DNA from: Phycisphaerae bacterium
GTDB taxonomy: Bacteria > Planctomycetota > Phycisphaerae > JAAYCJ01
Length of the DNA: 17,656 nucleotides
Reading direction: 5' to 3'
NCBI GenBank assembly: GCA_012514125.1
Contig: JAAZAW010000191.1
Coordinates: 1 to 17,656 of the forward strand
Part shown: positions 1 to 7,619 of the stretch, piece by piece
Layout: each line of letters begins with the position of its first letter
Numbering within the stretch: position 1 is the first letter of the stretch
The notes under the pieces: generated by a model
What the model saw: only the letters and a program-made list of their open reading frames with translations
Database searches by the model: none
What the model was told of the DNA's origin: nothing
Translations under genes and position numbers: made by a program

Positions 1-10
1 GACAAATCGG

Positions 11-71
11 AAAAGACGATCGACAAAACGAGAAAGCCGATCGGCTTTTGAGGATTTTTGATCGTTTTTTT
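11..71 (+). terminator. Nested terminator-like hairpin at left edge
   Basis: Bases 11-21 (AAAAGACGATC) can pair with 60-70 (GATCGTTTTTT) over 11 bp with one G-U. Inside lies a second perfect hairpin, AAAGCC (33-38), loop GATC, GGCTTT (43-48). The right arm merges into a seven-T run at 65-71. This fits an intrinsic terminator for a plus-strand gene ending before the window. No coding sequence of that gene can be recognised in the few bases present. Confidence 0.55.
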
Positions 72-356
72 GGCGTGTTCGAGCGGTTTACTTAATTATA
101 GAAAACCCAAATCGCGTAAATTTTAATAAATATTAAAATTAAACATAGCTTTCATGCGATTGCCCTGGGGTGAACCCTTGCAAAACCCAGAGGTTTGAGT
201 TAATCTAAAGTTTTGTAGAGGCATGTGTACATAAGCACATATAATATAATAATTAATAACTGAAATTCGACGTAGCGAGCGAATCCTCCTTTGGGAGGGT
301 CTGAATCCGGTTTATGATTCAGGCAAAACAGTTGGTTAAACGCAGGAGAAACGAAA
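72..356 (+). promoter_or_regulatory. Promoter region and structured leader of the radical SAM gene
   Basis: There is no gene here. Two overlapping TATAAT hexamers at 240-250 make a good -10 region. No matching -35 sits at 16-18 bp, so the promoter is only a candidate. An imperfect operator-like repeat ATGTG/CACAT (223-227 and 236-240) abuts it. Downstream are two tandem hairpins: CCTCC-TTTG-GGAGG (285-298) and CTGAATC-8 nt-GATTCAG (301-322). A Shine-Dalgarno AGGAG (344-348) lies 8 nt before the ATG. CTGGG (165-169) can also pair with CCCAG (186-190). I could not match this to a known riboswitch; in particular no cobalamin-box-like sequence was found, although the downstream enzyme binds B12. 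Confidence 0.4.
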
Positions 357-2201
357 ATGGAATTGCCGCAACGCCGAAAAGAAGATCGATTTTTACCTGA
401 GGGGCGTTATCGCGAACTTCAACAGAGTATCCGCCGCAGTGTTCCTTTGACGCAATTGCGGTCGCTGGTGATGTCGGCGATGGATCGTTCCACGCGCATG
501 TTTCCGTTCATCGATTTCGATTCCCGTATGGTTCCTTGCGGCCCGCGGTCGGTGGGCGCGGCACTGGTTGCGGCGGGGATGTCGAAGACGCGATTTGTTT
601 ATCAGCTCTGGAATCCGAATATCGATCCGAGCCGGGCGCAGATTGACGGCGGACCGATCGACATGCTGCTGGTTTCCGCGATGCAGGTGCATTCGGCGGC
701 GGCATATCGACTGATCGAACAGGCATGGCAGGCGGGTGAGAATCGGCCGTTGATTCTTGCCGGCGGTCCCAAGGCCTGTTATGAGCCGTTCGACTTTTAT
801 GGTCTGGGCCCCGACGGTCAGATCGGTGCGGATGTGGTTGTCACGGGCGAAGAACCTGTTTTGCTGGAATTGCTGACGGTACTGGCGGGCTACGGGGCCG
901 GACCGGGCAAGATGCGTGAAGCCTTTGTGCGAGCCAAACGGGCCGGAGCGCTGGCGGAAATTCCGGGGCTGGTTTATAGTCTCGATGATCGATACGATGG
1001 AATGAATCTGACCAATACGGGTGTTCAACGGCTGATGGTGGACATGGACGATCTGCCGATGACTAGCGTCGGGTATCGCATCCTTGAGCCTCCTCATCGG
1101 CGGGCAACCCTTTCGCCGACACCGATGCCGATGAGAAAAGCGGGCGGCAAGGGCATGGTCACGACCGTATTGATTACCCGCGGATGCAAATACAATTGTC
1201 ATTACTGTCCGATTCCGGCATACAATCAACACAGTTTTCGCCGCAAGAGTCCTGAGCGTCTTGTGGAAGAGTTCGTCGACTGCTATCGCGAAATCAATTC
1301 GTATTATATTTTTGGAGCGGACGACAACTTTTTCAATAGCCGAAAATATGCGGAAGAAACCCTGCAGGCATTGGCGTCCACACAGATTGACGGCAAACCC
1401 ATAGGAAGACGGCTTCGTTTCGGCACCGAATGTACCGTCGCGGACGCTTATAAACTTCGTGATCTTTTCCCCATGGCAAAACACGGTAAAGCAGGAGCAG
1501 GACTCGCAGCGTTGTGGATGGGCGTGGAAGACCTCTCGGCGCAACTGGTCGACAAGGGTCAGGGCTATGAGATCACCCAAAAATTATTTGAAGAGATGTG
1601 GCGAAACAATATCAGCCCGATGGTGATGATGATGCATGCGGAAAATCAGCCTGTGCGGTCGCCTGACGGTCTGAGCGGATTTGTGGACCAACTGAAATTT
1701 CTCTTCCGCATCGGCGCGGTGGGAGCTCAATGCACGGTGGTGAATCCGGCGATTGGTTCCCGATGGATTAACGAAGCCTATCAACAGGGTTTGCTTTTTG
1801 ATCGCGTGGGAAACAAGAAAATCCCCGATGCCTATTATGACGGTAATCATGTTCTGGCAGCGGAACGACCCGATGCCTGGCGAATCCAGATGGGATATTT
1901 TCAGGGCTATTGGGCGTTTTACAATCCGGTGAATCTGGTCCGAACCTTTTTCGACAAGAACGAGTATATCCGTAACAAACGGGTTTTTTATCAACTCTGG
2001 GGTATGACGGCGTTAATTCGCACCATATGGAAGCTCAAGGGATATTTCTGGCGGTTATGGCGTGGAAAGATTGAACACGTCAAAGGCTGGCCCGAAAAAT
2101 TTCGCAGGGCTGGAACGCCCTATCCGGGATTGTTGGCCGAGGCACCGGTTTCACCGGTCGATGAAAGTGACCTTTCAGACGAAGCGATGGAAACGACGTG
2201 A
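357..2201 (+). CDS. B12-binding-domain radical SAM protein, substrate unknown
   Basis: This 614-residue protein has a cobalamin-binding-type N-terminal half: residues about 95-185 carry a Rossmann-like stretch with LILAGGPKA and a GADVVVTGEE motif typical of these domains. The radical SAM core follows, with its [4Fe-4S] ligands in CKYNCHYC (C277, C281, C284). The C-terminal third is rich in aromatic and basic residues (YFQGYWAFYNPVNLVRTF and after), which recalls the tails of class B radical SAM methylases such as those acting on hopanoids; that likeness is my impression, not an alignment. Such enzymes use S-adenosylmethionine and often methylcobalamin to modify unactivated carbons. The start is fixed by AGGAG 8 nt upstream. 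It is monocistronic, with its own leader, and is followed by a convergent gene. The class is confident; the reaction is not known. Confidence 0.85.
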   Translation: MELPQRRKEDRFLPEGRYRELQQSIRRSVPLTQLRSLVMSAMDRSTRMFPFIDFDSRMVPCGPRSVGAALVAAGMSKTRFVYQLWNPNIDPSRAQIDGGPIDMLLVSAMQVHSAAAYRLIEQAWQAGENRPLILAGGPKACYEPFDFYGLGPDGQIGADVVVTGEEPVLLELLTVLAGYGAGPGKMREAFVRAKRAGALAEIPGLVYSLDDRYDGMNLTNTGVQRLMVDMDDLPMTSVGYRILEPPHRRATLSPTPMPMRKAGGKGMVTTVLITRGCKYNCHYCPIPAYNQHSFRRKSPERLVEEFVDCYREINSYYIFGADDNFFNSRKYAEETLQALASTQIDGKPIGRRLRFGTECTVADAYKLRDLFPMAKHGKAGAGLAALWMGVEDLSAQLVDKGQGYEITQKLFEEMWRNNISPMVMMMHAENQPVRSPDGLSGFVDQLKFLFRIGAVGAQCTVVNPAIGSRWINEAYQQGLLFDRVGNKKIPDAYYDGNHVLAAERPDAWRIQMGYFQGYWAFYNPVNLVRTFFDKNEYIRNKRVFYQLWGMTALIRTIWKLKGYFWRLWRGKIEHVKGWPEKFRRAGTPYPGLLAEAPVSPVDESDLSDEAMETT

Positions 2202-2246
2202 CGCCGACGACCGCAATCCGCCCACAAGCGATGAAACCCGGGATGT

Positions 2247-2286
2247 AAAAAAAGCACAAAGCCCCGGCGTGTCGGAAGGGGCTTTG
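2247..2286 (-). terminator. Intrinsic terminator of the PEP-CTERM gene
   Basis: CAAAGCCCC (2257-2265) pairs perfectly with GGGGCTTTG (2278-2286). Read on the minus strand, the hairpin is followed by a run of seven T (complement of 2247-2253). It lies about 40 bases after the stop of the minus-strand gene. In the plus direction no T run follows, so it is not an obvious terminator for the radical SAM gene. Confidence 0.8.
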
Positions 2287-2328
2287 GCTTGGAGATAAAG
2301 GCACTGATTTTATCGGTATTGAACTGTT

Positions 2329-2715
2329 TCAGCGAAATCGTTTATATTTAAGCATCAGGCTCACGGTACAAAAAACCATCATGACAATCGTCACGGGTTC
2401 GGGAATAACCGCAGCTTGAAAAGTCCACAGGGCGTCGGTATGACAGGAGGGGCAATCCGGCAATTGATCCAGTTGCCCGGCATCAGGTTGATCATAGCGA
2501 ATACCGGCAAGAGTCAAGGGACAGAAATTTTGATTCGAACTTATGGGATGGGATGAAACAGAAGCCGGACTCAAAGTAAAAGGAGTTGCAACCGCATCGT
2601 CCCCCAGAAATCCGGACACCAAAAAAATAACCACCATCATCAACATCGTTTCGTGATGGTTCCGACAGGTCCTCGAGACAGAGTTTATGCCGACACATAC
2701 ACGGGTGCTTCTCAT
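2329..2715 (-). CDS. Small PEP-CTERM sorting-domain protein
   Basis: This 128-residue protein has the tripartite PEP-CTERM tail: the motif IPEP, a hydrophobic segment (VTIVMMVFCTVSLML) and a basic end (KYKRFR). Proteins of this type are exported and then cut and anchored or released by an exosortase. Near the N terminus a hydrophobic stretch after about residue 24 (MLMMVVIFLVSGFLG) ending in an AVA-like site acts as a signal peptide, preceded by an unusually long basic n-region. The mature part is only about 65 residues and contains three cysteines, two in a CPSC motif. CAGGAG lies 6 nt before the ATG, which supports this start rather than the internal methionine. A T7 terminator follows. It is divergent from the C45 hydrolase. 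No exosortase gene is in the window. Confidence 0.75.
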   Translation of the reverse strand: MRSTRVCVGINSVSRTCRNHHETMLMMVVIFLVSGFLGDDAVATPFTLSPASVSSHPISSNQNFCPLTLAGIRYDQPDAGQLDQLPDCPSCHTDALWTFQAAVIPEPVTIVMMVFCTVSLMLKYKRFR

Positions 2716-2742
2716 TTTTTACTCCTGATTTTTACCTTTTAC

Positions 2743-2771
2743 TTGCGAACACTTCGTCGCATCGCCACAAT
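2743..2771 (+). promoter_or_regulatory. Weak candidate promoter for the C45 hydrolase
   Basis: In the 142-bp divergent gap, TTGCGA (2743-2748) is spaced 17 bp from CACAAT (2766-2771). Both boxes deviate from consensus, so this is only a candidate. No convincing promoter for the minus-strand PEP-CTERM gene was found in the same gap. Confidence 0.25.
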
Positions 2772-2857
2772 AAACATAAAATACAAATTCACAACAGGCA
2801 AACAGGGGCGATGCTTTTTTATGACGGGGTTTATATAAAATATAAGGGGAAATGACG

Positions 2858-4204
2858 ATGGTGAAAAAAAGGTTCTGTGGATTTCTGTTCGGACTGATGA
2901 TCTGCCTTGGAAGCTGTTCGACCATAGAACAAACATCCATTGTTCGCATCAAATCGGCAGCGGAACCCGACACACCTTGTCCGGCAAGTGGTATCATTCC
3001 GACGGCCCGGTCTGAAGTCTCGATTACCGACAAGGGCCGATATTATCTGGTCGTACTGGATTATGAACACGGTGCGACACCTCGAACCCTTGGACAGCTT
3101 TATGGCCGGACTGTCCTTCACGCGGTTCCGAATTATGAAAAAACCGTCGATACCTATCTGGCGGAAATAGCCTGCTTCAACGGTAACGATGTCTATGACG
3201 AATTGATTCAGCGTGCCCGACACATCGTTACCAATATCCCACGGGAATATCGTGACGAAATGGAAGGATTCGCCGAAGCGTTTTGCGGCGGAACGATCAA
3301 CAAAAAAGGCGATGGTAAACTTTCGCTCGACGAGGTGTACTTGCTGAATCTGGTTCCCGATGTCGCCCGGGCGACTCAGTGCAGTGCGATTTCGGTTTTT
3401 GGCTCGCGATCCGAAACGGGAAAAACCATCAGCGGGCGCGTACTCGACTGGTTCGGCGGCAGCGAACATCAACTGGCAAATTTGCAGGCGGTCATCATCG
3501 TTCGCAATTTTGAAAAATCGATTTGCCTGATCGGATATGCGGGATTCCTTGGCTGTATCAGCGGATTCAATAACGATCAAATCTTCGCCGCGATTCTCGA
3601 TAGCCCTACCGGCGAGCCGTTCAGCGCCGAAAAAAAACGATCCTATCTTTTCGACCTGCGCTATGCGCTGGAAAATGAAACCACACTCCATCAAGTCGCA
3701 GGCTTCATGACCGACTCAAGCCGACAGTACACCTTCAATCACCTGATCCTTTTGTCGGACGCTCAGAAAAGCGGAATTCTCGAAAACAATTTTAGTGGTA
3801 AGGGTAAACAGATGCGGCGATCCTTGCGGCTGGATCACTCGCCGCTTCATGAAGGAATCCAATGGAATTTCCCAAACGCGGTGTGCGGTGTCAACGCCTT
3901 TATGCTCAAAGGCAACCACGATAATTTCACCGGTGCCGCTTCCAATACCGAAAGATGGAAACATTTTCAGACCCAACTGCGCCAGGCGGGTGAAAGCGTC
4001 AGCCTTATGGAAATGAAACAGATTGTAAGTTTTTATCCGGAATCCGATCCCGCGTTATCGAAATCGGGCGGCATTTACAACGCTCATACACAGCAGATCA
4101 TTCTCTATCAACCGACAAGCAACGAACTGGAAATTTTCTTTCGTCCACGAAACGGTCAACTGCCGGTCAGACCGATTTTTGAAAAAATCATCGTCGATTT
4201 TTAA
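2858..4204 (+). CDS. C45-family (acyltransferase-like) Ntn-hydrolase lipoprotein
   Basis: This 448-residue protein resembles the peptidase C45 / isopenicillin N acyltransferase / choloylglycine-hydrolase-like superfamily, which hydrolyses amide bonds with an N-terminal cysteine freed by self-cleavage. The likely nucleophile is C175, in TQCSAISVFG, followed by the family-like GRVLDW. The first 20 residues are a lipoprotein signal with lipobox LGSC (C20), so it is probably membrane-anchored outside the cytoplasm. An EF-hand-like loop, NKKGDGKLSLDE, lies before the nucleophile. The start at 2858 is chosen because AAGGGGA (2844-2850) is 7 nt away; the in-frame ATG at 2852 is only 1 nt from it. 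The stop overlaps the stop of the convergent AMMECR1 gene by 4 bases. Substrate unknown. Confidence 0.7.
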   Translation: MVKKRFCGFLFGLMICLGSCSTIEQTSIVRIKSAAEPDTPCPASGIIPTARSEVSITDKGRYYLVVLDYEHGATPRTLGQLYGRTVLHAVPNYEKTVDTYLAEIACFNGNDVYDELIQRARHIVTNIPREYRDEMEGFAEAFCGGTINKKGDGKLSLDEVYLLNLVPDVARATQCSAISVFGSRSETGKTISGRVLDWFGGSEHQLANLQAVIIVRNFEKSICLIGYAGFLGCISGFNNDQIFAAILDSPTGEPFSAEKKRSYLFDLRYALENETTLHQVAGFMTDSSRQYTFNHLILLSDAQKSGILENNFSGKGKQMRRSLRLDHSPLHEGIQWNFPNAVCGVNAFMLKGNHDNFTGAASNTERWKHFQTQLRQAGESVSLMEMKQIVSFYPESDPALSKSGGIYNAHTQQIILYQPTSNELEIFFRPRNGQLPVRPIFEKIIVDF

Positions 4205-4782
4205 CCGGGCTTTGCAAATTGTCGTTCGCTGAAGACCTCCGCCGTGAAAAGATAGACATCGGTCTGGGCATCTTTCCACGCCTCGGCGTCCAGGCCTGCT
4301 TTGTGCAAACAGCAATAACTCAAAAACTCTTCCTTGCTCCAGCCGGTCTCAGCCGCAACCTGCGGCAGGAAGCATCCCCCGTAATGGCCGTTCTGGATAT
4401 AAATCCCGTGCTTGCCGAGTGTCAATGAAAGCGGATCATGTGTTTTCACCAGCGGGGAGAGCACCGAAATTTCAATATCCAAACGTTCAAGATCATCCGC
4501 CGTGATTCGATGACCGACAAACCGCGAATCGTTCAAAGACTCCCCGGCCATTTCTTCGATACATTTATAAAGCGGCGCGCAAGCCTGAAACGTGCCGATG
4601 CAACCGCGCAGATGGCCGTCGACATGTAACGTCACAAAACAACCATAAAGTTCGTTAAGCACCGGATCCGAAGGCTGCTTGATCGAAAGCTCCACGCCCA
4701 GAACCCGAGCCTCCACCACGCGCCGGGCCAGTTCCAGCAATTGTTTTTTCTGGTCGTCGGTCAAATGTAATTCCTGTTTCAC
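4201..4782 (-). CDS. amrA: AMMECR1-domain protein (AmmeMemoRadiSam system protein A type)
   Basis: This 193-residue protein spans one AMMECR1 domain. It shows the family hallmark GCFVTL...LRGCIGT (C61 central), then a SLNDSRF segment and the late HYGGCFLPQVA block. The family is widespread and usually occurs with a MEMO-like protein and a radical SAM protein; its biochemical role is not settled. Neither partner is adjacent here, and the 614-residue radical SAM enzyme at the left of the window is a different type. The start is GTG at 4782, with GGAGGTG (complement of 4787-4793) at good spacing. It lies 22 bp after the fusion gene and is probably last in the same operon. Its stop overlaps the convergent C45 gene within a shared TTAA. 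Confidence 0.85.
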   Translation of the reverse strand: MKQELHLTDDQKKQLLELARRVVEARVLGVELSIKQPSDPVLNELYGCFVTLHVDGHLRGCIGTFQACAPLYKCIEEMAGESLNDSRFVGHRITADDLERLDIEISVLSPLVKTHDPLSLTLGKHGIYIQNGHYGGCFLPQVAAETGWSKEEFLSYCCLHKAGLDAEAWKDAQTDVYLFTAEVFSERQFAKPG

Positions 4783-4804
4783 AATTCACCTCCATCGGTT
4801 TTCT

Positions 4805-7540
4805 TTACACACAAATCATGCCCGACCCTTCGACAGGCTGACACGCATGGAGCATCGGATTGACCTTCGCAGGACGGTAATAATCCGTCTTGAGCGCCTC
4901 AATCACCCGGTCGCAGGCATCGGCGCGAACCAGAATCATAATACAACCGCCGAGTCCCGCACCGCCAAGCTGCGCGCCATAACACCCTGGAACGTCCCGG
5001 ACAATATCAACCATCTTGTCGATCTGACGAGTCGAGCAACCATACCCCCCCGCCTGCATGTAAAGCTGAGCCTCCAGCACCCGCCGCGGGTCTTCGCTCG
5101 TCAGGTCCTGACAAAGCCGATGAATCGCCGCATCGGAAATATCGAATTGATAATCGCGCATCAACCAGGACGCTTTCCCATTCTTCACATGCTTACTCAC
5201 ACGATCGCCGTCATGACTGATCCCCATCAGTTGCCCGAACGTTTCAGGCTGATTTTCCGAAAGCAGTTTCGGCGCCAGCAAACTGCGCTCACACTCGGCC
5301 ATCCCATAAAGGACGACATTGCGCAAGTCATATTTTTCCGGCATCTCGTGCGATGAAAGAATCCGATCCACCTGATCGCGATAACTCCCGCCAAGCACAT
5401 CACGCAACGTATTGGCGGCAAGCTCCTGGGGAATCGAAAGCAGCAATTTATAAATCTGACTCACCAGACAATTCAATCGCCGAGGATTAATATCCCGCAA
5501 ATGTTCAAGCAGATGCGCAACTTCTTTGTTGCGTTCGCGCAGCAACATGAAACCAAATTCATAACTGGCGACTTTCTGATTGAATTTGTCTTTCGCGGTC
5601 GAACTTTTGTGGGCATCGATCCCACTGTTGGCAATAACCAATCGGCAGGAATCCGGAAAACTGTACGTGCCGTCGATCTGGAAGGGAAAAAATTTCACGT
5701 GTGCGATTTGCCCGCGTTTACCCATCCGAATCGCCGCGTGATCGGCGCTGCCGCCGCGCGAACCGACAAACCATTCGCCCTGCCCGCACAAATCGACCAG
5801 CTCACCCGCCTCTACATCCAAACCGTTGAGAATCCTGGCGACTTCCGCCGATGCGACCACCAGCGCAGAACTGCTCGAAAGTCCCGCCGCCTGCGGAATA
5901 TCGCCGCACACAGCCGTGTCGAATCCAAGCAATCGAACCTGCCGGAAATTCTGCTGCAATCGAAGCAGCGACGCCTTGATGTAATTGCTCCAATCACCGC
6001 GAGTTTGCGCAATCATCCGCCGAACGTAGTCGCTGTTGACAAAACTCAACCAATCGCCCCATTCGATTTGCCCAAGCATCTGCCCAATGCTGAATTCACG
6101 ATCGGGATGACGAACGGAATCCACATTGGCCAGACGAACCACATCGTCGGTTCTCGGCGCCGCCACAAAAACCACATCGCGATCGATCGCCAGAACATTC
6201 ACCGCCCCACCGCGATGATCCACATGCCTTCCGAGCAAGTTGATCCGCCCCGGAGCTCGAACAACAATCACACGCCGATCTGCGCCGTATCGCTTAATGA
6301 ATAATTTCAAGGCATTGATAAAAATCTTTCGCCTGGCCTGGTGAATCGCCTTGTCCGGACCATAAATTTCTGTAAATCGATTCGCCAGTTTCGCAGGCCA
6401 GGTCTCAAACATCTCCAGCCATCGACCTGCTTTTCTAAATTCGCGACCCGATAACACCGCCTGAGCGGAACCCGGCTGTGACGAGGGTTGATTCACCAAC
6501 TGAGCTTTGATATTTTTCCGGCGAAGTGTGTCTTCAATGATCAGCAGTTCATCAGGCGAATTAAACGCCATCACCAGCGAAGGATCGGTGATTTCATATT
6601 GCTGCATCTTCCACGCCCATTCGTCACTCGTCCCCCCAAGCGTGATCACATCCGGCAAATAATACTCGCCCTGCGCATTGTCATTACTCAATGTCGGCAA
6701 TGTGCGATACCAGAATTCGCTGTCGCCAAGATACACCGAAAGGTTCACCGTTTTTGCGGCTTTTTCCAATTCCTCCGCGGTGTAACTATTTTTCCCCAAT
6801 CGAATCAGCCCGCCGTTTTCACCCAATTTCGTCAAAAGTTCACGCCCCGAAATCTGCCCTGCCTTTTTAACTTCGTCGATCCATCCCCCCAACGCCTTGA
6901 TCAATTTTTTCTCGTTCGGAATAAATTTCAACCCCAGATCAATCACCTGCTCGTAACGAATCGATGCCGCCTTGCCCGCCTTCGCCAACTTCATTAAACC
7001 CGCGTAAATCTGCGCCAGTTGAATATCACGCTGCTCGATATTTCCAAGAACTTTTCCCGACTTGTCCGTCACGATGCGCCCCGCCCCCGGATTCTGTTGC
7101 CTGGGACCGGTCACAAACACCATGTCCGCGCGGCGGCGAACGAATAATTCCGCCATCTGGTCCAGCACGATCGGCTCGAGAACCTTATCGCCCATCGTAA
7201 TCAGAACAGGCCCCTTGAACCCAAGATTGTTCAACGCGTTCACACCGATCCTCGCGGCATGGCCCGTGCCCCGTTGCTGCGACTGATAAACGAAAACCAC
7301 ATTGGGAAACTCTTGTCCTACCGTCGTCACCACATCACCGGCCAGCGCTCCGACAACGATCACGATACGCTTAAGCCCATAAGCTTCGAACATGCGAACC
7401 GTCCGAATGATCGCCGGAACACCATCGATGGGAAAACAAACCTTATGCCGAGTATCCGAGCCCATGCGAGTGCCCTTGCCGCCGCACAGGATCACAACCG
7501 CCGCGTCGGACCAAAGGGCAGACTTCTCTGCTTGCGCCAT
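4805..7540 (-). CDS. GlmU-like sugar nucleotidyltransferase fused to galactokinase-like GHMP kinase
   Basis: This 911-residue two-domain protein begins with a nucleotidyltransferase (about 12-345): LCGGKGTRMGSD at 18-29, ITMGDK near 114-119, and a GlmU-like NDNAQGEYYLPDV at 286-298. The second half (about 420-911) is a GHMP kinase: APGRINLLGRHVDH at 429-442, the phosphate loop GLSSSSA at 553-559, a probable catalytic aspartate in GGSADH (D600), and GAGLGG near 860-865. This matches the logic of FKP, the fucokinase/GDP-fucose pyrophosphorylase fusion. Here it would phosphorylate a sugar at C1 and then make a UDP- or other NDP-sugar. The usual GEH of galactokinases reads GRH, so galactose may not be the substrate. 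The start at 7540 has AGGAGG 8 nt upstream; a longer frame would run back into xerD. Confidence 0.8.
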   Translation of the reverse strand: MAQAEKSALWSDAAVVILCGGKGTRMGSDTRHKVCFPIDGVPAIIRTVRMFEAYGLKRIVIVVGALAGDVVTTVGQEFPNVVFVYQSQQRGTGHAARIGVNALNNLGFKGPVLITMGDKVLEPIVLDQMAELFVRRRADMVFVTGPRQQNPGAGRIVTDKSGKVLGNIEQRDIQLAQIYAGLMKLAKAGKAASIRYEQVIDLGLKFIPNEKKLIKALGGWIDEVKKAGQISGRELLTKLGENGGLIRLGKNSYTAEELEKAAKTVNLSVYLGDSEFWYRTLPTLSNDNAQGEYYLPDVITLGGTSDEWAWKMQQYEITDPSLVMAFNSPDELLIIEDTLRRKNIKAQLVNQPSSQPGSAQAVLSGREFRKAGRWLEMFETWPAKLANRFTEIYGPDKAIHQARRKIFINALKLFIKRYGADRRVIVVRAPGRINLLGRHVDHRGGAVNVLAIDRDVVFVAAPRTDDVVRLANVDSVRHPDREFSIGQMLGQIEWGDWLSFVNSDYVRRMIAQTRGDWSNYIKASLLRLQQNFRQVRLLGFDTAVCGDIPQAAGLSSSSALVVASAEVARILNGLDVEAGELVDLCGQGEWFVGSRGGSADHAAIRMGKRGQIAHVKFFPFQIDGTYSFPDSCRLVIANSGIDAHKSSTAKDKFNQKVASYEFGFMLLRERNKEVAHLLEHLRDINPRRLNCLVSQIYKLLLSIPQELAANTLRDVLGGSYRDQVDRILSSHEMPEKYDLRNVVLYGMAECERSLLAPKLLSENQPETFGQLMGISHDGDRVSKHVKNGKASWLMRDYQFDISDAAIHRLCQDLTSEDPRRVLEAQLYMQAGGYGCSTRQIDKMVDIVRDVPGCYGAQLGGAGLGGCIMILVRADACDRVIEALKTDYYRPAKVNPMLHACQPVEGSGMICV

Positions 7541-7619
7541 AAAATATTCCTCCTGATATGCCGATATTATATGCCAATCCCCAATTGACGCCAAGATCAA
7601 AGGAAGTGTTTTTACCCCT

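Noticed and set aside
160..356. Cobalamin riboswitch upstream of the B12-type radical SAM gene
   Set aside because: No recognisable B12-box sequence or matching architecture; only short hairpins are present.
2759..2820. GCATCGCC / GGCGATGC inverted repeat followed by six T, like a terminator in the C45 leader
   Set aside because: The loop is 40 nt and unstructured; an 8-bp repeat at such distance is expected several times by chance in this length, and the candidate promoter overlaps the left arm.
4821..4850. CCCTTCGACAGGCTGA, close to the REP-like motif at 8882-8947
   Set aside because: It is inside coding sequence of the fusion protein C terminus and has no inverted partner.
5501..6304. 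Long plus-strand open frame (267 codons) across the fusion gene
   Set aside because: It lies antisense to strongly conserved kinase coding sequence, has no ribosome site and a composition typical of a shadow frame. The same holds for 4679-5356, 6488-6997 and 10196-11077 on the plus strand and 393-1580 and 2831-3694 on the minus strand.
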